A DNA stretch of 30,963 nucleotides from positions 1-30,963 of the forward strand of contig URWJ01000002.1 in the NCBI GenBank assembly GCA_900551535.1. The letters run 5' to 3'. Source of the stretch: an uncultured Granulicatella sp. (GTDB lineage Bacteria; Bacillota; Bacilli; Lactobacillales; Aerococcaceae). The notes beneath the pieces are model-generated. The model worked only from the letters and a program-made list of their open reading frames with translations, was not told where the DNA came from and did no database searches. Made by a program: the position numbers and the translations under genes. How positions within the stretch are numbered: position 1 is the stretch's first letter; every line of letters begins with the position of its first letter. Below are positions 1-10,211 of this stretch, one piece after another.

Positions 1-879
1 ACCTACTTTTTCTAAGATTTGCTCCATTTGCACTACCGAAATCGTCGTATCCATTTGCATGAGCACTTGTTGTAAGAGCAATCGTTGCATTTCGATTGGC
101 TCTTTGAGGAAGGCTTCGCGGTGGAATGTGACTTTCTTCTTTCCTCTTTGGAAGAGCTGTTCTTGTTTTTCTTCTAGGATTGGCATCAAGCACGCCACGG
201 CATCTGCAATCATTTGCGCACTCTTTTGGAAGTGGCTTCCGGCATTTGGATTTTCCTCTTTTAAAAACGGAATGACATGATGACGATATCTATTTCTTGT
301 ATAATCATCCGACTCATTCGATTCATCTTCTAAATAGGGAACGTCATATTTCTTAGCCTCTTGATAGAGTTCTTTTTTCTCATAAGATAAGAACGGGCGT
401 AAAATGTCCAACTCTTTTACGAAACGTTTTTCCTTCATTCCAGAAAGACCTTCCAGCGTACTTCCACGCGACCATTTCATTAAAACGGTCTCCAATTGGT
501 CATCTTGGTGATGCGCCAATACTAAATAGTCCGCCTCATGCTTTTTCGTCACTGCGCGGAAGAAATCATATCTAAAATCACGTAAGGATTTTTCAGAAGC
601 TGTTACGTCCTCTGCTTCTTGCCAATGCTTTGTCTCGATTGGAATTTGATGCAGCTTGCAAAAACGATGAACGAGTTGCTCCTCATTCTCGGCTTGTGCT
701 CTTAGTCCATAGTTGACATGGGCCACTACAAGTCGATTTTTTGCATCGTCTCCAAATAGAGTAACCATTGCATTCAAAAGAACCATCGAATCGACGCCAC
801 CGGATACGGCAAGCACATATTTTTTCTCAGTAAAGTTTTCTACATTTCTTCTAAAAAACGCTGTTAGTTGATGTTGCAT
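1..879 (-). CDS. tilS: tRNA(Ile)-lysidine synthetase, C-terminus cut by window edge
   Basis: TilS is the ATP-dependent ligase that converts C34 of tRNA-Ile(CAU) to lysidine, so that the tRNA reads AUA codons. The frame is open from the ATG at 879 to base 1 (293 codons) with no stop, so the gene continues off the left edge. The N-type ATP pyrophosphatase P-loop SGGVDS is at residues 26-31, followed by family-like stretches such as LAHHQDDQLET. The start is supported by AAAGGAGAGG just upstream. It follows yabR by 63 bases, but a terminator-like hairpin lies in that gap. The neighbourhood (divIC, yabR, tilS) matches the conserved Gram-positive cell-division block. Identification is firm; only the C-terminal domain is unseen. 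Confidence 0.95.
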   Translation of the reverse strand, partial: MQHQLTAFFRRNVENFTEKKYVLAVSGGVDSMVLLNAMVTLFGDDAKNRLVVAHVNYGLRAQAENEEQLVHRFCKLHQIPIETKHWQEAEDVTASEKSLRDFRYDFFRAVTKKHEADYLVLAHHQDDQLETVLMKWSRGSTLEGLSGMKEKRFVKELDILRPFLSYEKKELYQEAKKYDVPYLEDESNESDDYTRNRYRHHVIPFLKEENPNAGSHFQKSAQMIADAVACLMPILEEKQEQLFQRGKKKVTFHREAFLKEPIEMQRLLLQQVLMQMDTTISVVQMEQILEKVG

Positions 880-896
880 TGGCCTCTCCTTTCTGT

Positions 897-932
897 CAAA
901 AAAATCTCCTCCAGTTTTCACCAGAAGAGATT
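897..932 (-). terminator. Intrinsic terminator or attenuator between yabR and tilS
   Basis: Read on the minus strand, arms beginning AATCTCTTCT and ending GGAGGAGATT pair over about 10 bp with two wobbles and are followed by a run of T. It lies 10 bases after the yabR stop and just before the tilS ribosome binding site, so it should reduce read-through into tilS, or tilS has a promoter I did not recognise. Confidence 0.7.
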
Positions 933-942
933 GATGGTTTCA

Positions 943-1434
943 TTATGAACGGCGACCGCCACGGCCCCCACGTTTCCCTTCAGTGTTACGTTTCAATGAA
1001 GTTAAACGGTCTTCAGAGTCTTTCAAGAAGGAACTCATTAGAGAATCGAAATCTGTTGCTTTTGCTTGCGAAGGAGATTTCTTTTCGTATGGAGCTGAAG
1101 TTCTGCTAGCAGAGCGATTTTTCTTAAAGTCTTGAGAGTCATTACGCGGTGTGAAAGGTTTCTTTGCACGTGGTTTGTCAGAAGAATCTTCTTTTGGTTT
1201 ATCAACGGCACGACGAATTGAAAGGCTAATTTTGCCATCGTCCGCAATCGTCATGACTTTCACTTTAACCTCGTCTCCAACTTTTAAAACTTCTTTGATA
1301 TCTTGAATGTATGAATCAGACACCTCGCTGATGTGAACAAGACCTGTCTTACGATCTCCTAAATCCACAAAAACTCCAAAATTTGTAATTCCAGTAACTT
1401 TACCAGGGATTACGTTTCCTACTTCGATTGACAT
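943..1434 (-). CDS. yabR: S1-domain RNA-binding protein, YabR/CvfD-like
   Basis: This 163-residue protein has one S1 RNA-binding domain at about residues 5-75 (GKVTGITNFGVFVDL, then GLVHISEVS and ISLSIRR). A long basic, low-complexity linker and a C-terminal Gly/Arg tail (GKRGGRGGRRS) follow. The family (YabR in Bacillus, CvfD/GSP13 elsewhere) associates with ribosomes and acts in post-transcriptional control and stress responses; the exact role here is inferred. The start is backed by AAGGAGGAACGC upstream. It lies between divIC and tilS, the usual position. The Arg/Gly tail suggests non-specific RNA contact. Confidence 0.9.
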   Translation of the reverse strand: MSIEVGNVIPGKVTGITNFGVFVDLGDRKTGLVHISEVSDSYIQDIKEVLKVGDEVKVKVMTIADDGKISLSIRRAVDKPKEDSSDKPRAKKPFTPRNDSQDFKKNRSASRTSAPYEKKSPSQAKATDFDSLMSSFLKDSEDRLTSLKRNTEGKRGGRGGRRS

Positions 1435-1502
1435 ATAAAAAGCGTTCCTCCTTCATTATTCCCTTTTCGATACACGCTTGACGTATCAAAAAGCTTCATT
1501 GC

Positions 1503-1949
1503 CTAACGGTTTTGAGTCGTCACCTTAACAACAGTTTCCCCTTGTTCGACTTCTTCTTTTGCTTGTTGTGCTTTATGCTCTGCAGTGTCATTTGGCGTGC
1601 TGAAGATGATTTCTCCAGTTTTGCTTAAATAATATTCACTACGTGCAAGTTTTGCGATATATTCATCGCTTTGAAGAAGTTCTACTTGCTGTGTTAACGA
1701 TTCTTTTTGCTTTTCAGCAAATTCTTTTTCAGCCTTTGCTTGTTCAATTTTTTGATCTAATTGACTCGCTTGGCTAAATTGGTTCCCAATCCCGACAATC
1801 ATTGATCCCGAAATGGCAATCACACCGACTAAAATCAGTTTAGTCATTAGTGAGTGACTCTTGAAAACGGGAGTAGAAGGTTTTTTCTGATTTAACTTGT
1901 TGTTCATTGAAATTACATTCGAATTTCTTTGTTGTGTTTCTTTCGTCAC
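1503..1949 (-). CDS. divIC: Septum formation initiator DivIC/FtsB family
   Basis: A 148-residue bitopic membrane protein. A cytoplasmic N-terminus rich in Asn, Gln and Lys is followed by one membrane segment at about residues 36-56, then an extracytoplasmic coiled coil at about 60-105 (repeated Lys/Glu/Gln heptads) and a short tail. DivIC works with FtsL and DivIB at the division septum. The start codon is GTG at 1949, supported by AAAAAAGGAGAC upstream. It is preceded by a 214-base gap containing a long hairpin after mgtC and followed by yabR, the canonical partner order apart from the mgtC insertion upstream. The call rests on architecture and context, since the family is poorly conserved in sequence. 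Confidence 0.9.
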   Translation of the reverse strand: MTKETQQRNSNVISMNNKLNQKKPSTPVFKSHSLMTKLILVGVIAISGSMIVGIGNQFSQASQLDQKIEQAKAEKEFAEKQKESLTQQVELLQSDEYIAKLARSEYYLSKTGEIIFSTPNDTAEHKAQQAKEEVEQGETVVKVTTQNR

Positions 1950-2062
1950 CTTAATTGTCTCCTTTTTTACTTATACAAACTGAGTATAACAAGAATGACG
2001 CTCATCGTCCATGGTTACACTAAGATTTTTTATAAATTTTTGAAAACTTCCTTTGAAATCAA

Positions 2063-2145
2063 AAATGATTCCGCTTTTCCTAACGGATATCTTTATAATA
2101 ACTGGATTGTTATTAAAGAATCCGTTCGTCTTTGCGGAATCATTT
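2063..2145 (-). repeat. Long imperfect palindrome between mgtC and divIC
   Basis: A nested hairpin of about 83 bases. The outer arms AAATGATTCCGC and GCGGAATCATTT match over 12 bp. The next pair, AACGGAT and ATCCGTT, matches over 7 bp, and the inner arms TCTTTATAATAAC and GTTATTAAAGA match with a two-base bulge around a 6-base loop. On the minus strand the structure runs into TTTTT, so it could end mgtC transcription, but it is much longer than a normal terminator. It may be a small palindromic repeat element. No second copy was seen in the window. Confidence 0.7.
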
Positions 2146-2163
2146 GTAGTGTATCTATATTTT

Positions 2164-2871
2164 TTAGTTAACATCCTCGGTACGGAGTTTCACGCGTTTA
2201 ATGACCACTTGATTTTCCGTTTCGCGAATGTAGTTTTTCAAGTTCTCAATAATGATTTCTTCGTCATTATGAATGCGAATCACGAGCTCATATTTTTCGC
2301 CATCGAGTTCGCGCGCTTCGACTTGAATCGATTGATAATCTTCAAAGTGGCAGTAATTATAAATCGACTGCACAATGGTTGGGTCTGGAATCTCACAGTA
2401 AATATTTACTTGACGTTGTTTCCCTTGCAAGATTGGTTGATACGCTAATTTTTGGACGATGACAATAATCGCGGCGCAAAGTGAACCGAAGAACCAGAAT
2501 CCTCCGCCAATCGCAAGACCTATTCCGGCTGTAGCCCAAATTCCTGAAGCGGTGGTCAGTCCACTCACGCGTTTTTCACGCATGAAAATGATCCCCCCAC
2601 CGATAAAGCTGATACCGCTGACCACTTGAGCGGCCACACGCGCTGTATCGTAATGCGGTGTATCAATGAAGGCTTCTTTTGAAATAATCATCATTAAGCA
2701 AGAAGTGAGCGCCACAATCATGTGAGTCTTAACCCCTGCTTGTTTATTTCTGGAGGTACGTTCGTAACCGATGGCAAGCCCACAAATACATGAAATTAAA
2801 ATCGCCAAAAAATGACGCAATTCCATCATTGCATTAAATGGTTGAAAAAAATTAATTGCATTTAAATCCAC
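2164..2871 (-). CDS. mgtC: MgtC/SapB family membrane protein
   Basis: A 235-residue protein with four to five membrane segments in the first 150 residues and the family signatures GLAIGYERTSRNKQAG, GGIIFMREKRVSGLTTA and ASGIWATAGIGLA. A soluble C-terminal domain follows (about 160-235). MgtC proteins act in magnesium homeostasis and, in pathogens, survival in macrophages; the biochemical activity is debated. The start is GTG at 2871 after AAGGAGGGG. It has its own near-consensus promoter and is flanked by hairpins on both sides, so it is probably a separate transcription unit inserted between rqcP and divIC, which are otherwise close neighbours in this block. No magnesium riboswitch is visible in the short leader. 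Confidence 0.93.
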   Translation of the reverse strand: MDLNAINFFQPFNAMMELRHFLAILISCICGLAIGYERTSRNKQAGVKTHMIVALTSCLMMIISKEAFIDTPHYDTARVAAQVVSGISFIGGGIIFMREKRVSGLTTASGIWATAGIGLAIGGGFWFFGSLCAAIIVIVQKLAYQPILQGKQRQVNIYCEIPDPTIVQSIYNYCHFEDYQSIQVEARELDGEKYELVIRIHNDEEIIIENLKNYIRETENQVVIKRVKLRTEDVN

Positions 2872-2909
2872 GGTTTCCCCTCCTTATTTCTTTTAAAAAA
2901 GTACTATTT

Positions 2910-2938
2910 ATATTACTCTTTTTTTATTTTTTTGTCAA
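2910..2938 (-). promoter_or_regulatory. Strong sigma-A-type promoter for mgtC
   Basis: On the minus strand TTGACA (2933-2938) and TAATAT (2910-2915) are separated by exactly 17 bases of almost pure A. The -35 is a perfect match and the -10 has one deviation. It lies about 40 bases before the GTG start of mgtC. Confidence 0.85.
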
Positions 2939-2957
2939 CAGAAAACGCATTCAAAAC

Positions 2958-2981
2958 GAATACGACAACCATGCCGTATTC
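2958..2981 (-). terminator. Possible weak terminator after rqcP
   Basis: GAATACG and CGTATTC form a 7-bp stem with a 10-base loop 10 bases after the rqcP stop. On the minus strand it is followed only by GTTTTG, so termination would be weak. Confidence 0.4.
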
Positions 2982-2990
2982 TCCACATCA

Positions 2991-3266
2991 TTATAATTCT
3001 AGCGGTTCTTCTTTAATGAGCTTTTCTTCAAGAATTGTGAACATTTCCTTAGCGTCTTCTTTTCTCGTTGAATCTAGCAATGCTTCAACCTGTACTAAGA
3101 CATGTTTGTTCCCGAATTGAATTGCGATTTTATCTCCGACTTTAACGTCTGTTGAAGATTTCGCTACTTTATCATTAATAAACACACGTCCCTTGTCGGC
3201 TACTTCTTTCGCAACCGTACGGCGTTTAATTAATCGTGATACTTTTAAAAACTTATCGAGTCTCAT
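2991..3266 (-). CDS. rqcP: S4-domain RNA-binding protein RqcP (YabO/Hsp15-like)
   Basis: A 91-residue S4 fold protein beginning [17 protein letters not shown], the typical S4 motif, with GRVFINDK and a C-terminal acidic helix. RqcP is the ribosome-quality-control factor that helps RqcH add alanine tails to nascent chains on stalled 50S subunits. There are two consecutive ATG codons; the second (3266) is better spaced from GAGG. It overlaps the end of the upstream flippase gene, which indicates translational coupling in the pth-mfd operon. Length and position between the YabM-type gene and divIC fit the family. Confidence 0.9.
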   Translation of the reverse strand: MRLDKFLKVSRLIKRRTVAKEVADKGRVFINDKVAKSSTDVKVGDKIAIQFGNKHVLVQVEALLDSTRKEDAKEMFTILEEKLIKEEPLEL

Positions 3267-4872
3267 CATTTTCCTCTTTTCTACTAAATTTACGTAATAA
3301 AGTCTTTCCTTTTGGAATTAGAACCCATTCGCGTTTCGTAAATAAATTCCATTTCATCGTTCCTACCAGGAAAATCACCACTCCTATAACGGCAAAGACG
3401 ATTGAAAAGACAAAGGCCATCGTTCTGGAATCCTGCAACCCTGCAAAATGCCATGCTCCGTATGATAATACCGAAACAATGACCGTCATGCCAAATGCAA
3501 TGCCTGTAAGTAACTGCATAAAATTCCCGTCACGTAGGACACTTGTCATAATCTCTTTTGCAAAAGCCATCATCACAACCATCATGACACAAAGCCCTAA
3601 AGCTGTCGCTAGACTTGCGCCAAGCGTTCCAAACATCGCTACGAATAAGTAATTCGTACCAGCTTTCACTGCGAGTCCTGCTGTGAGTGCCAGTAGCGTT
3701 TTTGGATATTGATGCTGACTCTGGAAAATACCATGCAGCGACATAATGACAGATGCAAAGAAAATACTAGTGACATAGACAAGGAGCACTGCCTGTCCAT
3801 TAGCATCTCCAAAGAGGGCGGTATTTAACCACGGCAAGATGGCAATCATTCCCATCGTTGCGACTACCGAGAAGGTAATCGTCATTCGAAGAAGTGATGT
3901 TGACAGTCTCTTAAATTCCAAGTCACGCCCTTTCTTAAAGGCACGTGATAACATCGGCATATAGCTGGATGAAAATCCGACTCCGACGACCATTCCTAAT
4001 TGAACAAGCGGCTGCCCTCTATCGTAAATTCCTTTGAGGTCTTTTGCGACTTCCGGAAGCATTCCTTGAGTAGTTAATACATTATACACAGAGAATGAAT
4101 CCACCAATTGGAACAAGACTAAAATCGAACTGAGTAGACAAATAGTTCCTCCTTCAAAGGCAAAGCGTTTAAAGAGATGCCCAAATGTCGGCACTTCCAT
4201 GTCTACTGGCGTAATCGTCAAGGCGTCGAGTGGATCTTTTGTTTCTTTAACTACATAATACAGCATCACAAGAATCGCAAACACGGCCGCAATCGTCGCA
4301 CTCGACATCGCCCATGTGCCCATCGTGTAGTAATCTGAAATGGTGCTACCAAACAGACTCGCCACGAAGAGAATCACCGCGACACGAACGACCTGCTCCA
4401 CCACTTGCGAGATGGCAGTCGGCATCATTCGAAAACTTCCTTGGAAATAACCCCTTGTGATGACCAGAAACGGCATCAATAGAAACATCCACGATACGCT
4501 TTGAACGACTGGCAAGAGTTCTACGTCTCCCATCCAGTGGGCAATCATTCCCGCACCCAAATGGAGGAAGGCAAAAATCCCCACTCCAATAAGGCTCGCA
4601 ATCACGAATAACTGCTTCAATAATTTCTTTAAATGTGTCGACTCCAAGTATTCCGCAACGACATTGGACACGAATACCGGGAATCCCGTCAATGCAAAGG
4701 TCATGCCGATTCCATAAATAGGATACACCTGCTGATATACATAAAACCCGGTGTTGCCCACCATATTTTGGAAAGGAACTCGGTACACCGCGCTTAAAAT
4801 CTTAGCAATAAACGCGGCAATCGAGAGCGCAATCGCCCCTTGCATCATCCCTTTACTATTTATCTTCTTCAT
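3253..4872 (-). CDS. MOP-superfamily lipid/polysaccharide flippase (YabM/SpoVB/MurJ-like)
   Basis: A polytopic membrane protein of about 539 residues with about 14 predicted hydrophobic helices. The N-terminus ([21 protein letters not shown], broken here after [12 protein letters not shown]) and the motif VYPIYGIGM are characteristic of the SpoVB/YabM/MurJ group of the MOP exporters, which move lipid-linked cell-wall or polysaccharide precursors across the membrane. An in-frame ATG at 4884 has no ribosome binding site. The ATG at 4872 is preceded by GAGGAAAAAC and is preferred, giving a 17-base overlap with the end of mfd. Gene order (mfd, flippase, rqcP) matches Bacillus yabM. The exact substrate (lipid II or another carrier-linked sugar) cannot be read from the sequence. 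Confidence 0.88.
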   Translation of the reverse strand: MKKINSKGMMQGAIALSIAAFIAKILSAVYRVPFQNMVGNTGFYVYQQVYPIYGIGMTFALTGFPVFVSNVVAEYLESTHLKKLLKQLFVIASLIGVGIFAFLHLGAGMIAHWMGDVELLPVVQSVSWMFLLMPFLVITRGYFQGSFRMMPTAISQVVEQVVRVAVILFVASLFGSTISDYYTMGTWAMSSATIAAVFAILVMLYYVVKETKDPLDALTITPVDMEVPTFGHLFKRFAFEGGTICLLSSILVLFQLVDSFSVYNVLTTQGMLPEVAKDLKGIYDRGQPLVQLGMVVGVGFSSSYMPMLSRAFKKGRDLEFKRLSTSLLRMTITFSVVATMGMIAILPWLNTALFGDANGQAVLLVYVTSIFFASVIMSLHGIFQSQHQYPKTLLALTAGLAVKAGTNYLFVAMFGTLGASLATALGLCVMMVVMMAFAKEIMTSVLRDGNFMQLLTGIAFGMTVIVSVLSYGAWHFAGLQDSRTMAFVFSIVFAVIGVVIFLVGTMKWNLFTKREWVLIPKGKTLLRKFSRKEENDETR

Positions 4873-7800
4873 GTTTTTCCTCATCGCGGGCTAAAATTTC
4901 CCCGCATGTTTTTACAAACAGTTTAACTTGCTCCAACCATAAGTCAACAGGCTTTTGCGTGATATTTAATAAAATCTGAAGACTTTCGCCTTTGTTGGCT
5001 ACTTGCGCTGGTAATTTCACCGGACCAAGCGCTTCAAAGACGGGCACCCCTTGTAAGCGAGTCGCACTTGGCGGCGCAATCGTAATCGTCACCGAATTGT
5101 CTTTCCGTTTAATCGATACGACGTCAATCTCGTTGGCGTAATGCTTAATGAGTCCTACTTCTGCTAACGCGCTAACTTCATCCGGGAAATCGCCGAAGCG
5201 GTCGATAAAGTCATCGAGCAATTCTTCATAAGCTTCCACACTATCAATCGAGCGAATCCGTTTATACATCTCGATTTTTTGACGTTCGTCTTGAATATAA
5301 CTTGCTGGAATATACGCATCAATCTGTAAGTCGATTTCAACCGTTTCTTCGTCAGACTTCACTTCTTTTCCTTGTTTCTTCAACACGGCTTCACTTAATA
5401 ATTGAGAATATAAATCGAATCCGACCGAATCGATAAATCCGTGCTGTTGTTTCCCAAGTAAATTCCCTGCCCCACGAATCGATAAGTCGCGCATGGCAAT
5501 CTTGAATCCAGATCCGAGTTCTGTAAAGTCACGCATCGCTTGCAGACGCTTCTCGCTGACTTCGGTTAAGACTTTATCTGGTTGATACATGAGGTACGCA
5601 TAGGCAATACGGTTTGTACGCCCAACACGTCCACGCAATTGATACAACTGCGAAAGCCCCATATGATCGGCATTTTCAATAAAGAGAGTATTCACGTTTG
5701 GAATATCCACCCCGGTTTCGATAATCGTGGTCGTCACTAACACATCGTATTCCCCTTCAATAAATTGGTAGAGAATATTCTCTAGCGTCGTTTCACTCAT
5801 TTGACCGTGAATCACACCCACACGACATCCTGGAACGAGAGCTCTCAGTTCATCGGCCTTCTTCTCAATCGTTTCGACACGATTATATAAATAGAAGACT
5901 TGACCGCCACGAGCCATTTCACGTTCGATGCCATCACGAATGGTCATCGGGTTCTGTTCCATCACGAAGGTTTGAACCGGATAACGGTTTGCTGGTGGCG
6001 TCTCAATTACAGATAAATCACGCACCCCAAGCATTGACATATGGAGCGTTCTTGGAATTGGCGTTGCCGTTAGCGTTAATACGTCCACTTGCGATTTCAA
6101 TTGTTTCAAACGTTCCTTATGCTTCACTCCAAAGCGTTGTTCTTCGTCGACAATTAACAGTCCTAAATCTAGAAACTGTACGTCTTTTGAGAGCAGACGG
6201 TGCGTTCCGATGACGATATCGACTGCACCTTTGCGAAGCTTTTCAATCGTTTCTTCTTGTTCCTTTTTACTACGGAAACGACTTAATAGTCCGATGGTAA
6301 ATGGATAATCCGAGAAGCGTTGTACGAAATTCTCGTAATGTTGCTCGGCAAGAATCGTTGTTGGTACCAAAACGGCCGCTTGTTTTCCATCCATGACCGC
6401 CTTGAAGACTGCACGCATGGCTACTTCCGTTTTCCCGTATCCAACGTCCCCAACAAGAAGACGATCCATCGGTTTGTCCTTTTGCATATCTTCCTTAATT
6501 TCCGCAACACTTCGCAGTTGGTCTTGCGTTTCCGTGTACGGGAAGGCTTGTTCGAATTCTTGTTGTTCCACTGTATCACGGCTAAACGCATACCCTTTTT
6601 CGGCGTCACGTTTGGCATAGAGTTCGATGAGTTCATCGGCGATATCTTCAATCTTGGCTGTTACTTTACGTTTCGTCTTCGCCCATTCCGTACCACCCAA
6701 TTTATTGAGTTTTGGAACTTTGGCATCAGACGACACATATTTTTGAACGAGCTTAATTTGAGAGACTGGAACGAATAAATTTCCACCATCTTGATAGTGA
6801 ATCGACATGTAGTCTTGGTGGATACCGCCAATTTCGAGCGTCTCCATCCCTTGGTACACACCGACCCCGTGATTCACGTGAACCACATAGTCCCCAACAG
6901 CTAACTCAGTGTAACTCTTCAAGCGTTCCGCGTTCGAGATTTTTTGATTTCGCGGCGCGCGTTTTGTCAATTTATTGAATAATTCGCGTTCCGTTAAAAT
7001 GGCAAATTTATCTTCTGGCAGCTCAAATCCATTGTGCATCTTGCCAACCATGATTTGGAGTTGCCCTTCTAGCACGGCCCCGTTTGAAATGACACTCTTG
7101 ATTTCAAAATCGGCAAAGGTTTGTTCGACCTTTTGCGCACGTTTGGCATCATCGACTAAGACGATAACGGTTGCGCCTTGTTTCTTCCAACGGTCCGCTT
7201 CGACTTTCACCATCGGCATTTGCGAGAAGAACTGCGTCATTGTGCGTGTTGTAATCGGATGAATCGCATCAAGCGCGAGTCTTCCGAGCCCTTTTTGGAA
7301 AATGGCTAAATACGTTCTCGAGAGCGGACTTTCTTTTAACACTTTTCGTCCATCTTGAACAAGCGACAATCCAGAAGCAATCGCACCCGTTTCGATATGG
7401 TGCGTCTTCCAATAGCCCGCCTCTTCTTCTAAGGTTTTGCTCTTTTCGATAAAACGAGCGTAATCATCAATAATGAGGTACGCATCTTTAGAAACATAAT
7501 CTAATAAGCTTGTCTTCTCTGGATAAATACATTCCAAGAAATACGTTAAGTTCGATGGAATTTCCGCATTTTCTAATTGCGCATCGATGGCTTGTTGAAT
7601 ATTTTTAACTTGATCTTTTCGCTCTGGACTTTGAGCCGCCTTCACGTCCTTCTCATAGAGCGCGTGGATTTTGGCTTGCGCCTTCCAGACTGCTTCCTTT
7701 TGAAGTGGCAAGTCTGTGGCCGGTAAAATGCGCACTTCATTAATCACATCCATCGAGCGTTGCGTCTCCGCATTAAACGCACGAATCGAGTCCACTTCTG

Positions 7801-8395
7801 TATCAAAGAAATCCAGACGTAGTGGATATTCTTGGTCGAGCGGGTAAATATCGACAATACTTCCACGAAGCGCAAATTCACCAGGAGTCGCCACCATATT
7901 TTCACGGCGATACCCTAATTCCACTAACTGCTCTACAAAGGCATCCATCGATTCGATTTCAGACCCCATTGCGAGTTCAATCGAGCTCTTCTTCCATACC
8001 GCTGCTGGCACTAAGAGCTTTTGAATCCCAGAGAGCGGCACGATAACGATTCCTTTTTCACCACGACTTAAGAAATCGAGCGTGCGAATGCGTTGGCTCA
8101 CCACATCCGGTGACACTACCGAGAAATCCGCCGCAAGCGACTCTTCTACCGGGAAAAGGTGTACAACCTCATCGTCATACCACTCCGATAACTCTTCGTA
8201 GGTTTGCGTTGCTTGTAAGAGCGTTGGCGTCACAATCACTAATTGCTTGTCTAATTTCTCAAATGCGCATGACTCGGCCAAATGCTTTACAGATCCACTG
8301 AGACCTAGCACGAGTTGACTCTCATGTAAATCAAGAGTATCGAACCACTCTTTAAATCCTTTCAGTTTACTAATGGTTTGGTGCAATAATTGCAT
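4856..8395 (-). CDS. mfd: Transcription-repair coupling factor Mfd
   Basis: An SF2 DNA translocase of about 1179 residues that dislodges RNA polymerase stalled at DNA lesions and recruits UvrA. Visible in order: a UvrB-like N-terminal module, the RNA-polymerase-interacting domain at about 495 (VGDYVVHVNHGVGVYQG), the helicase Walker A at about 648 (GDVGYGKTE), Walker B DEEQRFG at about 748, TATPIPRT, the TRG region (QLRGRVGR) and a C-terminal D7 domain. A longer frame begins at 8449, but the ATG at 8395 is preceded by AAAAAGGAGAAC and gives the usual family length. It follows pth with a terminator-like hairpin between them. The stop overlaps the next gene. Confidence 0.97.
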   Translation of the reverse strand: MQLLHQTISKLKGFKEWFDTLDLHESQLVLGLSGSVKHLAESCAFEKLDKQLVIVTPTLLQATQTYEELSEWYDDEVVHLFPVEESLAADFSVVSPDVVSQRIRTLDFLSRGEKGIVIVPLSGIQKLLVPAAVWKKSSIELAMGSEIESMDAFVEQLVELGYRRENMVATPGEFALRGSIVDIYPLDQEYPLRLDFFDTEVDSIRAFNAETQRSMDVINEVRILPATDLPLQKEAVWKAQAKIHALYEKDVKAAQSPERKDQVKNIQQAIDAQLENAEIPSNLTYFLECIYPEKTSLLDYVSKDAYLIIDDYARFIEKSKTLEEEAGYWKTHHIETGAIASGLSLVQDGRKVLKESPLSRTYLAIFQKGLGRLALDAIHPITTRTMTQFFSQMPMVKVEADRWKKQGATVIVLVDDAKRAQKVEQTFADFEIKSVISNGAVLEGQLQIMVGKMHNGFELPEDKFAILTERELFNKLTKRAPRNQKISNAERLKSYTELAVGDYVVHVNHGVGVYQGMETLEIGGIHQDYMSIHYQDGGNLFVPVSQIKLVQKYVSSDAKVPKLNKLGGTEWAKTKRKVTAKIEDIADELIELYAKRDAEKGYAFSRDTVEQQEFEQAFPYTETQDQLRSVAEIKEDMQKDKPMDRLLVGDVGYGKTEVAMRAVFKAVMDGKQAAVLVPTTILAEQHYENFVQRFSDYPFTIGLLSRFRSKKEQEETIEKLRKGAVDIVIGTHRLLSKDVQFLDLGLLIVDEEQRFGVKHKERLKQLKSQVDVLTLTATPIPRTLHMSMLGVRDLSVIETPPANRYPVQTFVMEQNPMTIRDGIEREMARGGQVFYLYNRVETIEKKADELRALVPGCRVGVIHGQMSETTLENILYQFIEGEYDVLVTTTIIETGVDIPNVNTLFIENADHMGLSQLYQLRGRVGRTNRIAYAYLMYQPDKVLTEVSEKRLQAMRDFTELGSGFKIAMRDLSIRGAGNLLGKQQHGFIDSVGFDLYSQLLSEAVLKKQGKEVKSDEETVEIDLQIDAYIPASYIQDERQKIEMYKRIRSIDSVEAYEELLDDFIDRFGDFPDEVSALAEVGLIKHYANEIDVVSIKRKDNSVTITIAPPSATRLQGVPVFEALGPVKLPAQVANKGESLQILLNITQKPVDLWLEQVKLFVKTCGEILARDEEKHEEDK

Positions 8396-8418
8396 AATGT
8401 TCTCCTTTTTCCAACGAC

Positions 8419-8455
8419 AAAAAGAGACCGCAAAAGAATTTTGCAGCATCTCTTT
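8419..8455 (-). terminator. Terminator/attenuator between pth and mfd
   Basis: On the minus strand AAAGAGA pairs with TCTCTTT, and inside it GCAAAA pairs with TTTTGC, followed by TTTTTG. It lies 11 bases past the pth stop and 24 bases before the mfd ATG, which suggests partial read-through into the mfd part of the operon. Confidence 0.75.
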
Positions 8456-8466
8456 CCCTCTATTTG

Positions 8467-9027
8467 TTAATTAAATTGATTCATTGTTTTGACGAAATCG
8501 CTCGTTTCAATCCACGAACGAATCGCATCGACACTCTTTTGCACAGCAAAAATAATGTCCTCTTCTTCCTCTTTTTCAAAACGGTTGAGCACATGTCCTA
8601 CGACCGTACGCCCATCTTTTGGACGACCAACCCCAACCTTAATACGGTTAAACTCGCTAGTACCCAGGCACGAAATAATACTCTTAATTCCGTTATGTCC
8701 TCCTGCACTCCCTTTTTGACGAAGACGAATCTTTCCAACTGGCAGATCCATATCATCATAAACAACCAGCAAGTCTTCAATTCCAATTTTAAAATAATTC
8801 ATCAGCGGACGAATCGCTTCCCCCGATAAGTTCATAAACGTCAACGGCTTCATGAAGATGACTTTCTCACCACCGATTTGCACCTGCGCAAATACCGCAT
8901 CAAAGAGCGCCTTATCAAAATCAAACTTCTCTTGATAGGCCACTTCATCCATTGTCATGAACCCGACATTATGTCTTGTCCCTTTATACTTTGCTCCAGG
9001 ATTCCCTAGACCAACGACTAATTTCAT
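8467..9027 (-). CDS. pth: Peptidyl-tRNA hydrolase
   Basis: A 186-residue enzyme that cleaves the ester bond of peptidyl-tRNA released from ribosomes. The N-terminal motif VGLGNPG is at residues 5-11 with the conserved Asn9. The catalytic His19 is in TRHNVGF and the catalytic Asp is in VVYDDMDLPVG at about residue 91-92. GSAGGHNG, the tRNA-binding loop, follows. The start ATG at 9027 has AGGTGAAAG upstream. It is the first gene of the minus-strand operon that continues with mfd. Length is standard for the bacterial family. Confidence 0.97.
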   Translation of the reverse strand: MKLVVGLGNPGAKYKGTRHNVGFMTMDEVAYQEKFDFDKALFDAVFAQVQIGGEKVIFMKPLTFMNLSGEAIRPLMNYFKIGIEDLLVVYDDMDLPVGKIRLRQKGSAGGHNGIKSIISCLGTSEFNRIKVGVGRPKDGRTVVGHVLNRFEKEEEEDIIFAVQKSVDAIRSWIETSDFVKTMNQFN

Positions 9028-9060
9028 ACTTTCACCTATTCTTTTTTCTTCTATTGTGTT

Positions 9061-9069
9061 ATTATACCA
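9061..9069 (-). promoter_or_regulatory. Extended -10 promoter of the pth operon
   Basis: On the minus strand TGGTATAAT, a perfect TATAAT with the TGn extension, lies 34 bases before the pth ATG. No good -35 is seen, which is common for extended -10 promoters. Confidence 0.7.
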
Positions 9070-9140
9070 TACCCCTACACCGTCCCGTTATTAATTCACA
9101 TTTTCACGAAATTGTGTTTTTTATGTATTATTTGTCATAA

Positions 9141-10202
<1,062 letters not shown>

Positions 10203-10211
10203 TACAACAAC

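Noticed and set aside
1929..2448. Plus-strand frames opposite mgtC and across the 83-base palindrome
   Set aside because: They are antisense to a clear mgtC gene or arise from the palindrome; no start signals.
5989..8301. Several plus-strand frames of 60-150 codons opposite mfd
   Set aside because: Antisense shadows of the well-supported mfd gene, without start signals or domain features.
9095..9115. Possible Rex operator upstream of ldh
   Set aside because: The half sites are in the wrong orientation (CACA...TGTG) and do not match the Rex consensus of TTGTGA followed by TCACAA.
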